DNA from: Suillus spraguei
Taxonomy: Eukaryota > Basidiomycota > Agaricomycetes > Boletales > Suillaceae
Length of the DNA stretch: 21,009 nucleotides
Assembly: GCA_016800925.1 (NCBI GenBank)
Contig: JABCPU010000934.1
Coordinates: 1-21,009, forward strand
Direction of reading: 5' to 3'
The notes under the pieces are model-generated. The model had not been told where the DNA came from and searched no databases. It was given only the letters and a program-made list of their open reading frames with translations. Below are positions 19,611 through 21,009 of the stretch, one piece after another (the first letter of the stretch is position 1; each line of letters opens with the position of its first letter). Made by a program: the position numbers and the translations under genes.

Positions 19611-20052
19611 ATGCCTGTAGAGCGTGCTCGAGTTCGTCGCTCAGAACGACTTAGAGTATGCTTTGACACTTACCGTAAGCTCCCTATGGCCACCCAACCT
19701 ACCCAAAAATCCATCCGTGCTAGGGGAAGGAGCACTCCAACTCGTGGTATGAGGGGACGAGGACAAGCTGCTAGTAGTATCGCCGGAACTGATATCGACA
19801 TCGTGGATGCTGGGGTTGAGTCGTCTGGAATTAAGATACGGTGGGAGACAAACGGCCAGCGCACAGATGCACTTGTGCAATTTCTATCTACTCATCCCGC
19901 CGACTATCGCATCTTGTTCAACGAAGGAGGCAAGAGACCCGACAGCGAAGGCTGTCCATCTGGAGTGACAAAACGAAAATTCATGCAGTGATTGCATGGC
20001 ATGTTTGAGAATGATGATGAATACAGTGTGTTGTATTCTGGGGAGCCAGCTA

Positions 20053-20083
20053 CATCAGGAAATTCACACATTCCTTGACGTGC
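20053..20083 (+). repeat. Left terminal inverted repeat of the MITE
   Basis: It begins CATCAGGAAATTCACA directly after TA and pairs with 20295-20326. Confidence 0.8.
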
Positions 20084-20294
20084 CCTTATGCGGACTTATT
20101 TACACTTAACTGCCTTGGTGAAATTGAATCTACTTGTCCAAAATTTCAATGTGAATGAATTCAGAAAAAAAAAGTTGAGATATATTAATATACATGTTTT
20201 ATTGTATTTCGGCACTCAAAAAATATAAGATATGCCAGGTGAATGATGTGAGAGAGAGCAAACAAGTTTTGAGATAAGTGATTAAGCTGATTAA

Positions 20295-20326
20295 GCATGT
20301 TAAGGAATGTTGTGAATTTCCTGATG
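20295..20326 (-). repeat. Right terminal inverted repeat of the MITE
   Basis: Its complement begins CATCAGGAAATTCACA; it carries one extra base compared with the left arm and is followed by TA. Confidence 0.8.
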
Positions 20327-20362
20327 TAAGTTCACGCAAGCCATGTCCAATCATTTAACTTA

Positions 20363-20409
20363 GTGCGTCATTTCCCTTCTCTTCATATATATATTTATCA
20401 CATTTTTAG
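20363..20409 (+). other. Intron in the MITE-split gene
   Basis: 47 nt with GTGCGT donor and TTTTTAG acceptor, phase 2. It completes the Tyr of HLTYLRKQ, exactly as the remembered family has it. Confidence 0.7.
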
Positions 20410-20490
20410 TCTTAGGAAACAAGTACAAAAAAGTTCCAGTCGCTTCTCACAGACTGGTGCAGGTGTTGACCCATCACAACCTCTGTGTGT

Positions 20491-20800
20491 TACAATCGTA
20501 CGTGCCCCTATTCATTTTTCATCTCCTTTATCTTGTATATTACGTAACATGACTCTGACTCATATGCTCAATGCTCTGTACTATAGTGGCCTTCCTCTTT
20601 GAATACGCACTTACGTTCTCACGTCTCTCTTGGTCCGTGTGTTTACAGTCGTACGTACCCCTATTCTTTCTCTTGTCTCCTTTACTTTGTTATTATTAGC
20701 ATGACTTCTGGACTTCATATGCTCAATGCATCTGTACTATAGTTGCCTTCCTTCTTTGGATACGCACTTATGTTCTCATTGCCTCTCTTTGGTCCGTGCG
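20491..20800. repeat. Tandem direct repeat, about 153-bp unit, two copies
   Basis: Unit 1 (20491-20643) and unit 2 (20644-20800) share TCGTACGT, CCCCTATTC, CATATGCTCAATGC, TGTACTATAGT, GCCTTCC, ATACGCACTTA and GGTCCGTG in order, at roughly 80% identity. No coding content is seen. The repeat follows immediately after the point where the Myb/SANT-like gene loses similarity. Confidence 0.85.
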
Positions 20801-21009
20801 CACATATTGGCTTATTTAAGCACATTGTACTATGCTTGTATACCTTACTTTAATCTTACTGGTTTTACCTGGAATTCCTTCGCTTAGGTCTCCAACCTAA
20901 GTTGTCTGATCGTTCTAAGTCTAAGCACTCCTTAGCCCTTAGTCTCTATTCTACCGATCGTCTTAGAGTCGCGACTCTTCGACTGAACCCTTTGATCCTA
21001 CTTTGGAAC
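20801..21009. other. Possible LTR-like sequence at the window end
   Basis: A TATTTAAG box at 20813 is followed by repeated CTTAG/CTAAG words. There is a 7-bp hairpin CTTAGGT / ACCTAAG at 20883-20901 and a perfect 14-bp palindrome AGAGTCGCGACTCT at 20965-20978. It has the look of an LTR or of repeat DNA, but no ends, primer-binding site or coding part lie in the window. Confidence 0.25.

Larger units (their letters stand above)
20053..20326. mobile_element. MITE-like element with TA target duplication
   Basis: The 274-bp AT-rich element has terminal inverted repeats of about 31-32 bp (20053-20083 and 20295-20326), both starting CATCAGGAAATTCACA, with one indel and two mismatches between arms. 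TA lies on each side (20051-20052 and 20327-20328). Removing the element plus one TA restores the flanking gene frame (GEPA joined to KFTQAMSNHL), which fixes the insertion site. TA duplication suggests a Tc1/mariner-type mobiliser. There is no coding capacity inside, so it is non-autonomous. Confidence 0.8.
19611..20497 (+). pseudogene. Broken Myb/SANT-like gene of a repeat-associated fungal family, split by a MITE
   Basis: The product starts at ATG 19611, or more likely 19686 (MATQPTQKSIRARGRSTPTR), with an Arg/Gly-rich head. Then comes GIKIRWETNGQRTDALVQFL, STHPADYRILFNEGGKRPDS, and after one missing base near 19966 SDKTKIHAVIAWHV. After another missing base near 20004 it reads FENDDEYSVLYSGEPA. 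A 274-bp element interrupts here. Beyond it the frame resumes with KFTQAMSNHLT, a 47-nt intron (20363-20409), and LRKQVQKSSSRFSQTGAGVD. I remember this order (TDALVxFLxxHPADxRxLF, then NSHITYLRKKF, QTGAGVD) from multicopy basidiomycete proteins near transposons, with an N-terminal Myb/SANT-like DNA-binding region. The copy ends in the tandem repeat at about 20497, so its C-terminus is missing. Confidence 0.6.

Noticed and set aside
20083..20408. A single long intron of about 330 nt in the Myb/SANT-like gene
   Set aside because: Introns here are 47-59 nt; inverted repeats with TA flanks plus a separate 47-nt intron explain the gap better and restore the frame.
1..21009. tRNA, rRNA or CRISPR array
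   Set aside because: No tRNA-like box pair, rRNA core or spaced short repeats were seen by eye, and the DNA is clearly eukaryotic nuclear in style.

Overview
The window reads as nuclear DNA of a mushroom-forming basidiomycete (Agaricomycetes; Boletales is my guess from remembered protein resemblance, at low confidence). The grounds are many 47-59 nt GT-AG introns with CTRAY-type branch sites, a FunK1-type (Pkinase_fungal) kinase, TPR-CHAT genes of the kind expanded in these fungi, and decayed copies of genes conserved across Agaricomycetes. It is accessory, rearranged sequence: two largely intact genes sit among at least six recognisable gene relics.

Layout. 490-1431 (-): broken copy of a conserved uncharacterised Agaricomycete protein. 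2345-2656 (-): frameshifted Pro-rich exon of unknown origin. 3716-5025 (-): relic of a Myb/SANT transcription-factor-like gene. 5345-10375: unit A of a direct segmental duplication, holding an F-box-like scrap and a five-exon C2-TPR-CHAT gene (-). 10649-13329 (+): intact six-exon FunK1 kinase, divergent from the CHAT gene across about 725 bp. 13503-13820 (+): dead copy of the V-ATPase subunit e gene. 13810-14010 (-): third, eroded CHAT N-terminus. 14330-19405: unit B of the duplication, with the same F-box-like scrap and a CHAT copy broken by four single-base deletions. 19611-20497 (+): broken Myb/SANT-like gene of a repeat-associated fungal family, carrying a 274-bp MITE flanked by TA. 20491-20800: tandem 153-bp repeat, then LTR-like sequence to the window end.

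How it works together. Only the first CHAT gene and the FunK1 gene look expressible. CHAT proteins are caspase/separase-fold peptidases, here with an N-terminal C2-like sandwich and TPR repeats. FunK1 kinases are a lineage-expanded family of unclear role. Their head-to-head arrangement allows shared regulation, but nothing in the sequence proves a joint pathway. The two CHAT copies are mosaic: their 3' CHAT-domain halves are almost identical (258 nt with no difference at the 3' end), whereas the linker and flanks are clearly diverged, which suggests gene conversion. Even the better CHAT copy has an unexplained frame problem at its first exon, shared by both copies.

Family assignments rest on motif reading and memory of families; no database search was run. 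Exon joints were deduced by hand from splice signals and reading frame.
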